From Noviherbaspirillum denitrificans (lineage in GTDB: Bacteria > Pseudomonadota > Gammaproteobacteria > Burkholderiales > Burkholderiaceae_D), in contig NZ_LSTO01000001.1 of the NCBI RefSeq assembly GCF_002211445.1, forward strand, positions 3,734,862-3,773,160: a stretch of 38,299 bases of DNA, written 5' to 3'. The translations under genes were made by a program, and so were the position numbers. Of the stretch, positions 8,072 to 17,036 are shown one piece after another. Within the stretch, counting starts at the first letter, position 1. Each line of letters begins with the position of its first letter. A model generated the notes under the pieces. That model saw nothing but the letters and a program-made list of their open reading frames with translations. It searched no databases and was not told where the DNA came from.

Positions 8072-8429
8072 ATGACCATTCGTACAGGCATCGAGCACCA
8101 GCAACGGCAAATCAGCGGATAGTTCAACTGTGCAGTTTTTGGAATATCTCAAGCAACGGTTTTATCCCGCTTCCAAACCGCGCAATCGACCCGCAGTGCT
8201 CCTTGAGTTGCCGGAATCGATCGATGTCGAGTGTTCGACTTCGAAGGCGGCTGTAACCAGGCCGGATTCAGGACTGAGCCAAACGACGTCGATAAGGCGC
8301 ACCGAGTCCATCCCTGCGGTGACACCCGCCGGGAGTTCATCGCCATTCCCCTAATAGTTTATGGGTATTGTAGCGAGCGAATGGTGAACGCCCAGCTACA
8401 AGCGCACCTGTTTTCCCTCTTTGTCCGGG
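8072..8429. other. Intergenic region with a doubtful small frame
   Basis: These 358 bases lie between convergent genes. A GTG-started frame at 8130-8354 (74 codons) begins 'QFLEYLKQRFYPASKPRNRP' and looks mildly protein-like at its N-terminus, but it has no ribosome binding site and a low-complexity Ser/Thr-rich end. I do not call it a gene. No clear terminator stem was found after the cyclic-di-GMP gene. Confidence 0.4.
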
Positions 8430-8807
8430 TTACTTGATGGCGAACCGGACATTGGCCGTCTTTTTGTCCGCCAGCGTGATTGCAGCAATGACCTTGGCGC
8501 CACTCGCCAGTTTTGCGTCGCCCTTCGATATGAGGGTGTTTTCCCCCGCGGGTTCGAGAGGCACTTCCGATTTGTCCGTACCGTTCAGCACGGTGAGCTT
8601 GCCGATGGCGCCACTCGTTGCAACCGGTTTTCCATGGTCTTCCACATAAATCGTGGCCCTCCCTTCTTTGGCCACGAGTTCAAGGCTGACACCGTTGCTT
8701 GATTCCTGAACGATGCCCCCGTGCTTGGCTTTTTCTCCGTGAGCGAAAACACTGCTGCTTGCGAATACCGTGACGGCCAACGCGGCCAGGACGAAAACTT
8801 TTTTCAT
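8430..8807 (-). CDS. Small periplasmic protein at the end of the RND efflux operon
   Basis: This encodes 125 residues with a clear signal peptide (Met-Lys-Lys, hydrophobic core, 'SSVFA-HGEKAKHGG'). The mature protein starts with His residues ('HGEKAKHGG'), and the rest predicts beta-strands ('VSLELVAKEGRATIYVEDHG', 'GKLTVLNG', 'NVRFAIK'). A GGAGATAG-type ribosome binding site precedes the ATG (complement of 8808-8816). It is 58 bases downstream of the RND pump gene, same strand, so likely the last gene of that operon. Such small secreted proteins are common in metal RND clusters and could be metal chaperones; direct function is not recognised. Confidence 0.75.
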   Translation of the reverse strand: MKKVFVLAALAVTVFASSSVFAHGEKAKHGGIVQESSNGVSLELVAKEGRATIYVEDHGKPVATSGAIGKLTVLNGTDKSEVPLEPAGENTLISKGDAKLASGAKVIAAITLADKKTANVRFAIK

Positions 8808-8865
8808 TGCTATCTCCGAATGATTCAGCCAGCGGCTTGCATGGGCGCCGCTGCAATACCCGTTT

Positions 8866-11800
8866 TCAATATGCTTCCTGCGTCTGGCCGGCGACGATCG
8901 CCTCCAGCGGCTTTCTGCCTACCAGCCAGAAAATCAGCGGCGTCAGCAGCGTGTCGAGAAGGGTCGAGCTGACGAGGCCGCCGAAAATGACAACCGCGAC
9001 CGGATGCAGGATTTCCTTGCCTGGCGCGTCAGCGGCAAGAAGAAGCGGCACCAGTGCGAAGGCCGCAACGAGCGCAGTCATCAGCACCGGGGTCAGGCGC
9101 TCGAGCGAGCCGCGAACAATCATCTTCGTGCCGAAGGTCTCGCCTTCGAACTTGCACAGGTTGATGTAGTGGCTGACCTTCAGGATGCCGTTGCGCGTCG
9201 CAATGCCGGTCAGGGTGATAAACCCGACCATTGATGCGACAGACAGCGAAATCCCGGCAAGCCACATGGCAATGACGCTGCCGATCAGCGCGAAAGGAAT
9301 GTTCCCCATGATGACCAGTGCCAGGACGCCTGACTTGTAGCGGGAGTACAGGACCAGGAAGATCATCGCCAGTGACACCAGCGACAGGCCGACGATCAGC
9401 CTGGTCGCCTGCTCCTGCGCCTGGAACTGCCCTTCAATGCTGATGAAGTAGCTTCCGGGAAGAGGCGTGGCTGCAACCGCCGTCCGGATGTCGGCGATGA
9501 TGCGCGACATGTCGGAACCATCCGTGTTTGCGTACACGACCATACGCCGACGACCGTTTTCGCGACCGATCTGGTTGGGGCCGTCACTTTCCTCGACCGA
9601 TGCGATGGCCGAGAGCGGGACCTGGCCGGCCGGGCTGTCCAGCATCACCCGAGACAGGTCCTGCGGCGACCGGCGCTGATCGGGCAGCCTGACCATCAAG
9701 TCGAAGCGACGCGGGCCATCCACCACCTGCGTCACCCGGTCGCCTTCCGACAAGGTCTCAAGGGCCTTGAGCACCTGACCCGGCGCCAGGCCATACTGCG
9801 CCGCCTTGCGGTAGTCGACTCGGACTTTGATTTGCGGGATCAGTACCTGGCGTTCGACGGACAAGTCGACAAGGCCGGGCACCGAGGCAAGCTTTCCTCG
9901 CAATCCTTCTGCCAAGCCACGCAGGGTGTCCAGGTCGTCGCCGAAGATCTTGATGGCTATCTGCGCGCGCACACCTGAGAGAAGGTGGTCGAGCCGGTGA
10001 GAAATAGGTTGGCCAATCGAGATCGCGGCGGGAATCACGCCCATCTTTTCCCGAAGGTCAGCCATGATCTGTTCGCGGTTTCTCTCCGAGCGCTTCACGT
10101 CCACGTCGATTTCCGCCGAGTGGACGCCTTCTGCGTGCTCATCCAATTCCGCACGGCCAGTCCGGCGTCCCACCTTGGTGACCTCTGGCACTTGCTTGAT
10201 CAGGCTTTCCGCCAACGTGCCCATACGGTTTGCCTCGGCAAGCGATGTCCCCGGCGTAAACGTCATTCCCATCACGAGGGAACCTTCGTTGAACGGCGGC
10301 AGGAAAGCCTTCGGGAAAAACGGCACGGTGGCGGCGGCGGCGACAACGGCCAGTCCTGCAACCACCAGGATGGCCTTCGCCCGGGGAAAGGACCATTCCA
10401 GCGCCGCGGTGTCCCAGCTTTTCAGTTTGCCAACGATCGGACTGTCGCCGTGCCCCAGCTGTTTCATCCTGGGGAGCAGGTAGTACGACAGCACCGGCGT
10501 GACCGTTATTGATACCAGCATGGATGCCAGGATCGAGACGATGTAGGCCACGCCGAGGGGCGCGAAGAGACGCCCTTCAATCCCTGGCAATGCAAAGAGC
10601 GGCACGAACACCAGAACGACGATCACGGTGGCGTAAACGATGCCTGAGCGCACCTCGACCGAAGCATTCCAGATGGTTTCCAGCACTGACGATGCTTTCA
10701 CGTCGCCCTGTCGCTGTTTCAGCCGCCGCAGAATGTTTTCCACGTCGACCACCGCATCGTCCACCAGTTCGCCAATGGCAATCGCAAGTCCGCCAAGTGT
10801 CATGACATTGATCGACTGCCCCAGCAAATGGAACACGACCGCAGTGACAGCCAACGACAGCGGAATGGCGATGAGCGAGATCGCGGTAGTACGAAAGTTC
10901 AGCAGAAACGCGAACAGGACAATAGCGACCATGATCGCGCCGTCCCGGAGGGCTTCCACCACGTTGCCGATCGATGCCTCGATGAAGTCGGCCTGGCGGA
11001 ACAGGACTTCCGGTGTCGACAACCCGGACGGCAGGCCTTGCCTGAGCTCGCCCAGCGCCTTTTCGATTTCCTGGGTCAGCTTGACCGTATCGGCGGCCGG
11101 CTGCTTCTGTACGCTGACAATCACCGCCGGTTTGCCATTCATGCCGGCGTCGCCACGTTTGAATGCCGGCGCATAGCGAACCGATGCAACCTGCTCCAGC
11201 AGTACCGGCGTGCCATTGCGGAACGCGACCGCAAGGCCCTTCATGTCTTCCAGGCGCGTTGTGCGACCGAGGTTACGGATCAGGTATTCGCGCGCGTTCA
11301 GGTCAATGAAGCCGCCGCTGGTATTGGTTGCGAATCCCCGAAGTGCGGACGCAACCTGATCCAGCGTGACGCCGAACTGCGCCATGCGCGCGGTGTCGGG
11401 CTCAACCCGAAGCTGCCTGACTTCGCCGCCGATCGGGATGACCTGGGAGACGCCCGGGATCGAGAGCAATCGCGGTCGCACCACGAAGTCAGCGTACTCG
11501 CGCGCCAGCATCGGGCTTGCCCTTGCCAGGTCGATGGGCAGCGCAATCAGCATGATCTCACCCATGATGGACGACACCGGGCCCATGATCGGCGTGATTG
11601 CGCCGGGCAGTTGCTCCCTGACCAGGGTAAGGCGCTCCGATACGAGTTGGCGATTGCGGTAGATATCGGTGCCCCAGTCGAATTCGGCATACACGATCGA
11701 CAAACCGACACCGGATACGGAGCGCACGCGCGTGACGCCCGGCATCCCGTTCAGCGATGTCTCGATGGGAAACGACACCAGCTGTTCCACTTCTTCCGGC

Positions 11801-11970
11801 GCCATCCCGCCGGCCTCCGTCATCACGGTAACGACCGGCTTGTTCAGGTCCGGGAAGACATCGACTGGCGTGCGGGCCGCCATCATCGTGCCGTACACGA
11901 CAAGAATCACGGCTGCGGCAAGGATGAATATCCGGTTGGCGAGGCTGAAACGAACGATCAAATTAAACAT
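8866..11970 (-). CDS. Heavy-metal RND efflux pump, inner-membrane subunit (CzcA/CusA family)
   Basis: This encodes 1034 residues, full length for an HME-RND proton antiporter that moves metal ions from the periplasm or cytoplasm into an adaptor and outer-membrane channel. The N-terminal helix ('[17 protein letters not shown]'), '[15 protein letters not shown]', and the two sets of membrane helices around 340-530 and 860-1020 are all present. The transmembrane helix 4 motif reads '[17 protein letters not shown]' (residues 396-412). This keeps the charged proton-relay residues but matches neither the Zn/Co/Cd CzcA form (DFG..VDGAVV.VEN) nor the Cu/Ag CusA form (A.G.MVDAA.VMIEN), so the metal is open. 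It follows the adaptor gene by 8 bases; copper genes next door make Cu/Ag or a broad divalent role both possible. Confidence 0.93.
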   Translation of the reverse strand: MFNLIVRFSLANRIFILAAAVILVVYGTMMAARTPVDVFPDLNKPVVTVMTEAGGMAPEEVEQLVSFPIETSLNGMPGVTRVRSVSGVGLSIVYAEFDWGTDIYRNRQLVSERLTLVREQLPGAITPIMGPVSSIMGEIMLIALPIDLARASPMLAREYADFVVRPRLLSIPGVSQVIPIGGEVRQLRVEPDTARMAQFGVTLDQVASALRGFATNTSGGFIDLNAREYLIRNLGRTTRLEDMKGLAVAFRNGTPVLLEQVASVRYAPAFKRGDAGMNGKPAVIVSVQKQPAADTVKLTQEIEKALGELRQGLPSGLSTPEVLFRQADFIEASIGNVVEALRDGAIMVAIVLFAFLLNFRTTAISLIAIPLSLAVTAVVFHLLGQSINVMTLGGLAIAIGELVDDAVVDVENILRRLKQRQGDVKASSVLETIWNASVEVRSGIVYATVIVVLVFVPLFALPGIEGRLFAPLGVAYIVSILASMLVSITVTPVLSYYLLPRMKQLGHGDSPIVGKLKSWDTAALEWSFPRAKAILVVAGLAVVAAAATVPFFPKAFLPPFNEGSLVMGMTFTPGTSLAEANRMGTLAESLIKQVPEVTKVGRRTGRAELDEHAEGVHSAEIDVDVKRSERNREQIMADLREKMGVIPAAISIGQPISHRLDHLLSGVRAQIAIKIFGDDLDTLRGLAEGLRGKLASVPGLVDLSVERQVLIPQIKVRVDYRKAAQYGLAPGQVLKALETLSEGDRVTQVVDGPRRFDLMVRLPDQRRSPQDLSRVMLDSPAGQVPLSAIASVEESDGPNQIGRENGRRRMVVYANTDGSDMSRIIADIRTAVAATPLPGSYFISIEGQFQAQEQATRLIVGLSLVSLAMIFLVLYSRYKSGVLALVIMGNIPFALIGSVIAMWLAGISLSVASMVGFITLTGIATRNGILKVSHYINLCKFEGETFGTKMIVRGSLERLTPVLMTALVAAFALVPLLLAADAPGKEILHPVAVVIFGGLVSSTLLDTLLTPLIFWLVGRKPLEAIVAGQTQEAY

Positions 11971-11978
11971 GTTCGTCC

Positions 11979-13097
11979 TTACCTGATCTGGTTGATCAGC
12001 GCCGCGCCCGACACGACAACCCGATTGTCCGACGACAGCCCCTTGACGACGACAGCCGTGGTGGAGTCCAGTGGTCGCACTTCCACCGGTTGCGCGATGA
12101 ACCTTTCTGCACCCGATTTGATCCAGACGATCGGCTCGTTCGACGAGTTGCGTACAATCGACTCCGCCGGAATCGCAATGCCCTTGACCTTGTCGCTCAG
12201 CTTGGCAACCACGGTGACCGGCTGGCCGACGGCAAGTGCAACGTCTTTCACTTTTGCCCGGAAGCTGATGGGGAGTGCGCCGTCACGCAGACTGCGGGCG
12301 CCGCCGAGCACGTTCAGTTCCACCCCGGGGACGTTAGCCAGGCTTGCCGTGCTGATGCGCGTGATGAGGGATGGGTCGGTCGTGACTGCTTCGACCATCA
12401 CCCGCCCGGGATCGATGACTTCAAAGAGTACGTCTCTTGCCTCGACAATCTGTCCACTCAGGACATTGGCGGTCGCTATCACGCCGCTCGCGGGCGAGGT
12501 AATCGCTTCATTGCCACCGATACTGGCCGCAACAGCCTTTTCGCGGCCCGCAAGGCTGGTCAGTTCGGCACGTGCTGCTTCGATTTCCTTTTGCGGCACC
12601 GTGCCTTCCAGCGATTCGAGGCGCTTGACCCGCTGTTCGGCAAGCCGGCGATTGGACTGGATTTCGACGAGTTGTGCTTGCTGGTTGCTGCGTTCGATGG
12701 CACCGGCGACGGGGCGCACGTACAGGAGGACCTGGCCTTTTTCAACGCGCTGGCCCGCCACTGGCAGTCCTTTGGGGCCGGGTTCGATCCGCCCTGCGAA
12801 CGGTGCCTGCACACGTCCGCCTGCATTCGGGTCAATCCCGACCCGGCCGTTCAGTTCGACGGTCATCGGATGCTCCGCCTCATTTGCGATGATCGTGCGG
12901 ATCGCCATGCGGCGCTGCGCGAGCTTCGGCACATTGACGCTCCCGTCGGGCAGGCGCGCCAGACCGCTCGCGTTGACCCCGGCAGGCGCATCGAGGTGCT
13001 CGCCATTGGGGCCGTGGGCACCGGGGCTGGCGTACGTCATTGAGGAAATCGCTCCGCCCAGGATCAGACCGAGCAAGGTGAAAGAATGCTTTTTCAT
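11979..13097 (-). CDS. RND efflux periplasmic adaptor (membrane fusion protein, CzcB/CusB type)
   Basis: This encodes 372 residues. A signal peptide ('[19 protein letters not shown]') leads into a His-containing mature N-terminus ('[12 protein letters not shown]'). The body has the usual adaptor order: beta-barrel strand, lipoyl half ('[20 protein letters not shown]'), an alpha-hairpin rich in Gln/Glu/Arg (about 150-210), the second lipoyl half ('[20 protein letters not shown]'), and beta-barrel and membrane-proximal domains ('[21 protein letters not shown]'). It would join the RND pump to the outer-membrane factor in the periplasm. It lies 2 bases downstream of the unknown 184-residue gene and 8 bases before the pump gene, so tightly co-translated. 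Confidence 0.9.
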   Translation of the reverse strand: MKKHSFTLLGLILGGAISSMTYASPGAHGPNGEHLDAPAGVNASGLARLPDGSVNVPKLAQRRMAIRTIIANEAEHPMTVELNGRVGIDPNAGGRVQAPFAGRIEPGPKGLPVAGQRVEKGQVLLYVRPVAGAIERSNQQAQLVEIQSNRRLAEQRVKRLESLEGTVPQKEIEAARAELTSLAGREKAVAASIGGNEAITSPASGVIATANVLSGQIVEARDVLFEVIDPGRVMVEAVTTDPSLITRISTASLANVPGVELNVLGGARSLRDGALPISFRAKVKDVALAVGQPVTVVAKLSDKVKGIAIPAESIVRNSSNEPIVWIKSGAERFIAQPVEVRPLDSTTAVVVKGLSSDNRVVVSGAALINQIR

Positions 13098-13099
13098 GG

Positions 13100-13654
13100 T
13101 CAGTTCCCGGTCGAGTTCTTGCGGCGAATTTTCAGGACAACACCGACTGCGAGCACGCCGGCGAGAAGCGCCGCGAGGAGGATCGCGGTCGATGAAGAAA
13201 ACCGCCTGGTGGCGGAATGCGATGCGGAGTGGTCGTCCTCGGCCACTTGCATCGTTCCTTCAAGAAGGTCGCTGTCACTACTGGCGGCGATGGTGAAGAC
13301 CAGGGAGTGTTTTCCAGGCCTGGCAAGGGCAGTCATCAGCGCCTTGTCGTCGACAAGATAGTCGCCCTGGTCGGCCCGGAACCTGGCTTGCGCCTTTGCG
13401 CCGTTCGCCTCCACTTCCACGCTCGCGTTCAGCACCGGCTCATTGGTTTCGAACCTGTCGATGAACAGGGCAAGTTGATCGCCATGCAACTGCCCGACGA
13501 GCTCGAAGGTTTCAGTCGCCGTCTCAATCCTGGGCTGCAAAGACGCGATCGAACCCGCGCCCTTCGCGCCGCCCTGGCTGTGGTCCTCGTCGCCATGGGC
13601 GAATGCGCCGGTTGGAAATACCAGGCAAAACAAGATGATTTTTATAAATTTCAT
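13100..13654 (-). CDS. Unknown secreted, C-terminally anchored protein inside the RND operon
   Basis: This encodes 184 residues. It has a signal peptide ('IILFCLVFPTGAFA'), then a short metal-ligand-rich stretch ('HGDEDHSQGG'), a beta-rich central domain ('TFELVGQLHGDQLALFIDRF', 'EVEANGAKAQARFR'), a second His patch ('EDDHSASHSATRR'), one transmembrane helix near 155-175 ('ILLAALLAGVLAVGVVL') and a basic cytoplasmic tail ('KIRRKNSTGN'). It thus probably sits in the inner membrane facing the periplasm. The start overlaps the stop of the outer-membrane factor gene by 4 bases (ATGA), and it ends 2 bases before the adaptor gene. This placement suggests an accessory subunit or metal-delivery factor for the pump; no family is recognised. 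Confidence 0.8.
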   Translation of the reverse strand: MKFIKIILFCLVFPTGAFAHGDEDHSQGGAKGAGSIASLQPRIETATETFELVGQLHGDQLALFIDRFETNEPVLNASVEVEANGAKAQARFRADQGDYLVDDKALMTALARPGKHSLVFTIAASSDSDLLEGTMQVAEDDHSASHSATRRFSSSTAILLAALLAGVLAVGVVLKIRRKNSTGN

Positions 13655-14868
13655 GGGGTAACTCCTAATGCTTGATTCAGGCGTGCACGCGCCAGTCCGA
13701 TGGCGACGCGCTGCAGACGCTCCGCAACTTCAGCCTCATGCAACAAGCTTTGCGCGCGCAGCATTTCGGCGAGTCCCCGCTCACCAAGGCGGAATGCCTT
13801 TTCAATCAGTTGTGCGTGCTGCCGCGCCAATGCTGCCTGGGAGGAGGCTGCATTGAATGACTGCTCCGATGCCGCCACACGATCGCGCGCCAGGTCTATT
13901 TCTGCCTTCAGTGCCTCGTCAGTCATGCGGGCCTCTGCCGAAGCCTTTTCAAGCTCAGTGCGCGCAGCGGCCTCAAGCGGCCGGTTCCGCGCCGCGGTAC
14001 CGATCGGGATCTGGACGGCAACGGTGACACTGGCGGCGGACTCCGCTCCATAGCCGTCACGTTCCCGGCGGAACGCGACGCCGACTGTCGGTGGCTCGCT
14101 ACGCGTCTTGTTCACCACGTTCAGCGATGCTTGCGCATGCTGCATTGCTGTTCTTGAAGCAAGTCGTCGTGGATGCGGCTCCTTTGGCGCCACAGCTATC
14201 GGCTCCGGCGTCGCACTCGGCACGTCCGGAAGGCCGGTCAGCGTCGTGTACTGAAAGAGCGCTTCCCGGACTTTCAACTGTGCGTCAACGACAGCCGCCT
14301 TGGCCGCAAGGGCTTCTTGCTGTGCCAGCATTCCATCGGTTCGCGCCAGGTCGCCGGCATTGACCCTGCGCTGGACGTCATCCGCGGTCGCATCAAGAAA
14401 GCGCTGATGGTTCATGGCTTCCGCAAGGTTTTCCCTTGCTGCCGCAACCGCCCAAAGACGTTCCCGGACTTCGCCGGCAAGTGACAGGCGCAGGTTGGCA
14501 ATCTGCGCCTCCAGGTCATCGGTGCTTGCCTCGGCCTGGGATCGCCGGGCAGATACCTGGCCAGGCAACCAAACCGGCGCAGACAGGGAGACTTCACGTT
14601 CCCGCACCCCGGCGCGCTCGGTCCAGCGGTCACTTCGTTCGGACAGGCCGACAGTCGGCGAACCGGCAATCCAGGAACGTGCCGCCTCCTGGCCAGCCGT
14701 CATTTCATCCCGTCTCGCCTGGAGGGTCCGGGCTTGTGGCGACCGTTGCCACGCTGCATCGACGGCAGCGGTCAAGTTGAAGGGAGCAGGCTGTGAAAGT
14801 GCCACTGGCGAGACGGTCGCCAACACAGCCGCGAATAACAAAGGGTGAATCAATAAACGTGCATGCAT
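13651..14868 (-). CDS. RND efflux outer-membrane factor (TolC family, CzcC/CusC type)
   Basis: This encodes 405 residues, with a signal peptide ending around 'SPVALS-QPAPFNL'. The mature protein shows two repeats of long helices typical of TolC-family proteins: 'DAAWQRSPQARTLQARRDEM' and later 'LARDRVAASEQSFNAASSQA', with 'FRLGERGLAEMLRAQSLLHEAE' near the end. It has no lipobox Cys at the cleavage site. It forms the outer-membrane exit duct of the tripartite pump. It is the first gene of the pump operon proper; the CzcI-like gene ends 117 bases upstream on the same strand. Confidence 0.9.
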   Translation of the reverse strand: MHARLLIHPLLFAAVLATVSPVALSQPAPFNLTAAVDAAWQRSPQARTLQARRDEMTAGQEAARSWIAGSPTVGLSERSDRWTERAGVREREVSLSAPVWLPGQVSARRSQAEASTDDLEAQIANLRLSLAGEVRERLWAVAAARENLAEAMNHQRFLDATADDVQRRVNAGDLARTDGMLAQQEALAAKAAVVDAQLKVREALFQYTTLTGLPDVPSATPEPIAVAPKEPHPRRLASRTAMQHAQASLNVVNKTRSEPPTVGVAFRRERDGYGAESAASVTVAVQIPIGTAARNRPLEAAARTELEKASAEARMTDEALKAEIDLARDRVAASEQSFNAASSQAALARQHAQLIEKAFRLGERGLAEMLRAQSLLHEAEVAERLQRVAIGLARARLNQALGVTP

Positions 14869-14985
14869 GCATTCTCCAGTCGAGTTCAGTTGAACAAGCC
14901 GAAGGCAAATGCGTGCCGCGCAAGGATGCGCAGCGCGTTTAGCGCGAATTATCGCGTTTGGAAATGCGGAGTTGCCCTCGGCGGA

Positions 14986-15342
14986 TCAGCCGAGTGCACA
15001 CGGGGGACGTTGAAGGCGGTCCGGAAACGGGTCAGGAAGAAAATGCTTCGGCCTGTCTGTGACGGACGCAGACTTCTCCATTGTTCCGACAGCCTGCAAC
15101 GTGGGCGGCAAGGCCGCGCATGAGTGCCCGGCGGAATGGTCGGCGAAGTGCTTCATGGAGTCGCCGGACTTGTCGTAATGGACGGATCCGTGCGTGTCGT
15201 CGTGATGGTGCGTGGCACCGACGAGGTGGTCGATCTCGTGAGCAATATCGTAGGCGGCCTCAGGCGAGCTCATCCCGCTCTGCATCGCAAAACTATGCAG
15301 AGGGAAAAGCAGCATGAGGAAAATGCAAACGATACGACGCAC
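14986..15342 (-). CDS. CzcI-like small periplasmic protein
   Basis: This encodes 118 residues. A signal peptide ('IVCIFLMLLFPLHSFA') precedes a His-rich segment ('ATHHHDDTHGSVHYDKS', 'HFADHSAGHSC'). It ends with 'PDPFPDRLQRPPCALG'. The N-terminal form, the His-rich middle, and the final Arg-x-x-Arg-Pro-Pro signature resemble CzcI, a small protein found at the front of czc operons in Cupriavidus and relatives, where it is thought to modulate expression; that assignment is by pattern only. It is upstream of the outer-membrane factor gene on the same strand, and divergent from the gene at 15507. Confidence 0.65.
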   Translation of the reverse strand: MRRIVCIFLMLLFPLHSFAMQSGMSSPEAAYDIAHEIDHLVGATHHHDDTHGSVHYDKSGDSMKHFADHSAGHSCAALPPTLQAVGTMEKSASVTDRPKHFLPDPFPDRLQRPPCALG

Positions 15343-15433
15343 GTCAATTGACTCCTGTGAGGCCGCAAGGGTACCACGGAGGGCCGGCCTTTCGCCAGTC
15401 GGAAAACCGTCTGCCGGGCAATGCGTTTTTCGC

Positions 15434-15464
15434 TTGACCTTCCCTGTGTGGGAAGGTTTATGAT
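15434..15464 (+). promoter_or_regulatory. CueR/MerR-type copper promoter 1
   Basis: The -35 box TTGACC (15434-15439) and -10 box TATGAT (15459-15464) are separated by 19 bases, the long spacer typical of MerR-family activated promoters. The dyad ACCTTCCC-N5-GGGAAGGT (15437-15457) is perfect and matches the known CueR box at Escherichia coli copA. It points to the plus strand and drives the gene at 15507, and probably the DUF411, CusF-like and DUF305 genes. Confidence 0.9.
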
Positions 15465-15506
15465 GTCCACGATATCGGCCGGACGTGGCCGAACTTGGTG
15501 GTGTCG

Positions 15507-15923
15507 ATGAACCCGGCTCTGAAGAGATTGCTGCTCTGGCTTGTCATGCTTGCACTCCCGTTGCGAGGAGTGGCAGCAATGGACATGTCTTGTGCGCGTG
15601 TCTCGCCAAACACAGCAGCCGTTGTCTCCACCACTTCGTATAGCGCTCAGGTCGGTCAGGCCGCACACACCCCGATGCACATGGACGATGCCACCGAGAC
15701 GGCGGCCAAAGACTCGTCCGATTGCAATGATGCTGGCGTGCCGCACAAAGTCAGCAACTGCAGCGGTGGTATCTGTCATATCGGAGCAACCGCTCCTCCC
15801 ATCAGCCTCAATCTGGCGACTTCGCTTGAACGCACTGAAGTCGCCTTCGCTCATCCTCCCGTTCTGTTTGTCGGCGAAATCCCGGCCGCCCTCGAACGAC
15901 CTCCTCGGCATCTCCTCGGGTAA
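15507..15923 (+). CDS. Small secreted Cys/His/Met protein, first gene behind CueR box 1
   Basis: This encodes 138 residues from the ATG at 15507 (a GTG-rich purine stretch lies ahead; an in-frame GTG at 15495 is the alternative). It has a signal peptide ('LLLWLVMLALPLRGVAA') followed by 'MDMSC'. The mature part has scattered Met, His and Cys residues, including 'HTPMHMDDATE' and 'SNCSGGICHIG', possible copper ligands. It ends 'ALERPPRHLLG', similar in layout to the 'RPP' end of the divergent CzcI-like protein. It starts about 42 bases after the -10 box, so it is the first product of the copper-induced transcript. Metal-sensing or buffering is inferred. Confidence 0.75.
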   Translation: MNPALKRLLLWLVMLALPLRGVAAMDMSCARVSPNTAAVVSTTSYSAQVGQAAHTPMHMDDATETAAKDSSDCNDAGVPHKVSNCSGGICHIGATAPPISLNLATSLERTEVAFAHPPVLFVGEIPAALERPPRHLLG

Positions 15924-16084
15924 TTCCCGCCCGCTTTCCGTGTCGCCTCCTCCATGCGAAGGCATGAGGTTCGTGCGCGGGAAGGTCAGGCTCAAATGCC
16001 GGCGACATTTTCTACGCCTGCCTCATCCCCAGTCATTTCGAAGCGGGGATGGTTGGAAAAATCAAAGTATTGAAGGAATAAATC

Positions 16085-16528
16085 ATGAAAGCACAATTTT
16101 TCATCCGCGCTGCCGTGGCTGCGCTGCTTGCCGGCCCAGTCATGGCGCATGCCGCAGGTCCGGTCATCGATGTCTACAAGAGCGCCTTCTGTGGATGCTG
16201 CGGCGACTGGGTGAAGCACCTGGAGAAGAATGGGTTTACCGTCAGGACGCACAACGTCGCCAATCCGTCCGACTACCGGGAAAAGCATGGCATACCGAAC
16301 GACCTCGGCTCATGCCACACCGGCGTGGTTGATGGGTATGCGGTGGAAGGCCATGTGCCGGCTTCCGATATCAAGCGCCTGCTCGCCGAAAAGCCCAAGG
16401 CGAAGGGATTGACAGCACCGGGCATGCCGATGGGCTCGCCCGGGATGGACGGCCCGCGCAAGGATCCGTATGACGTTCTCCTGGTCGACGGCAACGGCCG
16501 TACCCGTGTATTCAGCCATCACAACTGA
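16085..16528 (+). CDS. DUF411 metal-binding protein, secreted
   Basis: This encodes 147 residues with GAAGGA ahead of the ATG. A signal peptide ('AAVAALLAGPVMAHA') precedes the DUF411 domain. The domain shows a thioredoxin-like first strand with a Cys-Gly-Cys-Cys cluster ('VYKSAFCGCCGDWVKHLE'), then 'LGSCHTGVVDGYAVEGHVP'. DUF411 proteins occur in copper and silver resistance clusters and probably bind the metal through these Cys and His residues. The tail has Met and Pro repeats ('GMPMGSPGMDG') and ends His-His-Asn. It lies in the plus-strand copper operon, 161 bases after the previous gene and 14 bases ahead of the CusF-like gene. Confidence 0.9.
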   Translation: MKAQFFIRAAVAALLAGPVMAHAAGPVIDVYKSAFCGCCGDWVKHLEKNGFTVRTHNVANPSDYREKHGIPNDLGSCHTGVVDGYAVEGHVPASDIKRLLAEKPKAKGLTAPGMPMGSPGMDGPRKDPYDVLLVDGNGRTRVFSHHN

Positions 16529-16542
16529 ATGGGGAAAATGAA

Positions 16543-16878
16543 ATGAAAGTATTTGCCAGACTTGCCGTAGCGCTTGCACTCGGAATGTCCTTTGCCGTGC
16601 CCGGCTTCACTCAATCTCACGACCACGGGTCTCATCATCAGGCCCAGGCAAGCGGCCCTATGTCCGAAGGCACCGTGCAAAAGGTCGACAAGGCCGCAAG
16701 GAAGGTCACGCTCAAGCATGGTGACCTGAAAAACCTGGGAATGGGGCCGATGACGATGGCCTTCCAGATCCTGGATCAGACACAACTCGACAGGTTGAAA
16801 GTCGGAGACAAGGTGAGTTTTGTGGCCAAGCTGGTCAGCGGCAAGCTCACCGTGACGATGATAGAAGTGGTCAATTAG
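16543..16878 (+). CDS. CusF-like periplasmic copper chaperone
   Basis: This encodes 111 residues. A signal peptide ends near 'VPGFTQ', followed by a His-rich linker ('SHDHGSHHQAQ') and the small beta-barrel CusF domain: 'GTVQKVDKAARKVTLKHGDL' then 'GMGPMTMAFQI'. In E. coli CusF Cu(I) is held by one His, two Met and a cation-pi contact with Trp in 'NWPEMTM'. Here the His ('TLKHGDL') and the 'MTM' pair are kept, but the Trp position is Met. The chaperone should still bind Cu(I)/Ag(I), perhaps with a third thioether. It would deliver metal to the RND system in the periplasm. It is 14 bases downstream of the DUF411 gene. Confidence 0.9.
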   Translation: MKVFARLAVALALGMSFAVPGFTQSHDHGSHHQAQASGPMSEGTVQKVDKAARKVTLKHGDLKNLGMGPMTMAFQILDQTQLDRLKVGDKVSFVAKLVSGKLTVTMIEVVN

Positions 16879-17036
16879 GTGGGAAGCGAGGCGGCGCAGA
16901 GGTGCGCCGCCATCACCTCGGCATTTCCTTTCAAGAATGCCGTCCATTACACGCGTGAACAAAACCGCAAGTGTCGGCTCCTACTTCAGCAATGTTGAAC
17001 ATCTGGCCATCTTTTCTTCAGACATCAGGAGGACAT

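Noticed and set aside
10828-13296. Plus-strand open frame of 822 codons
   Set aside because: It is antisense to the RND pump and adaptor genes, which have full family signatures; the translation has no fold-like pattern.
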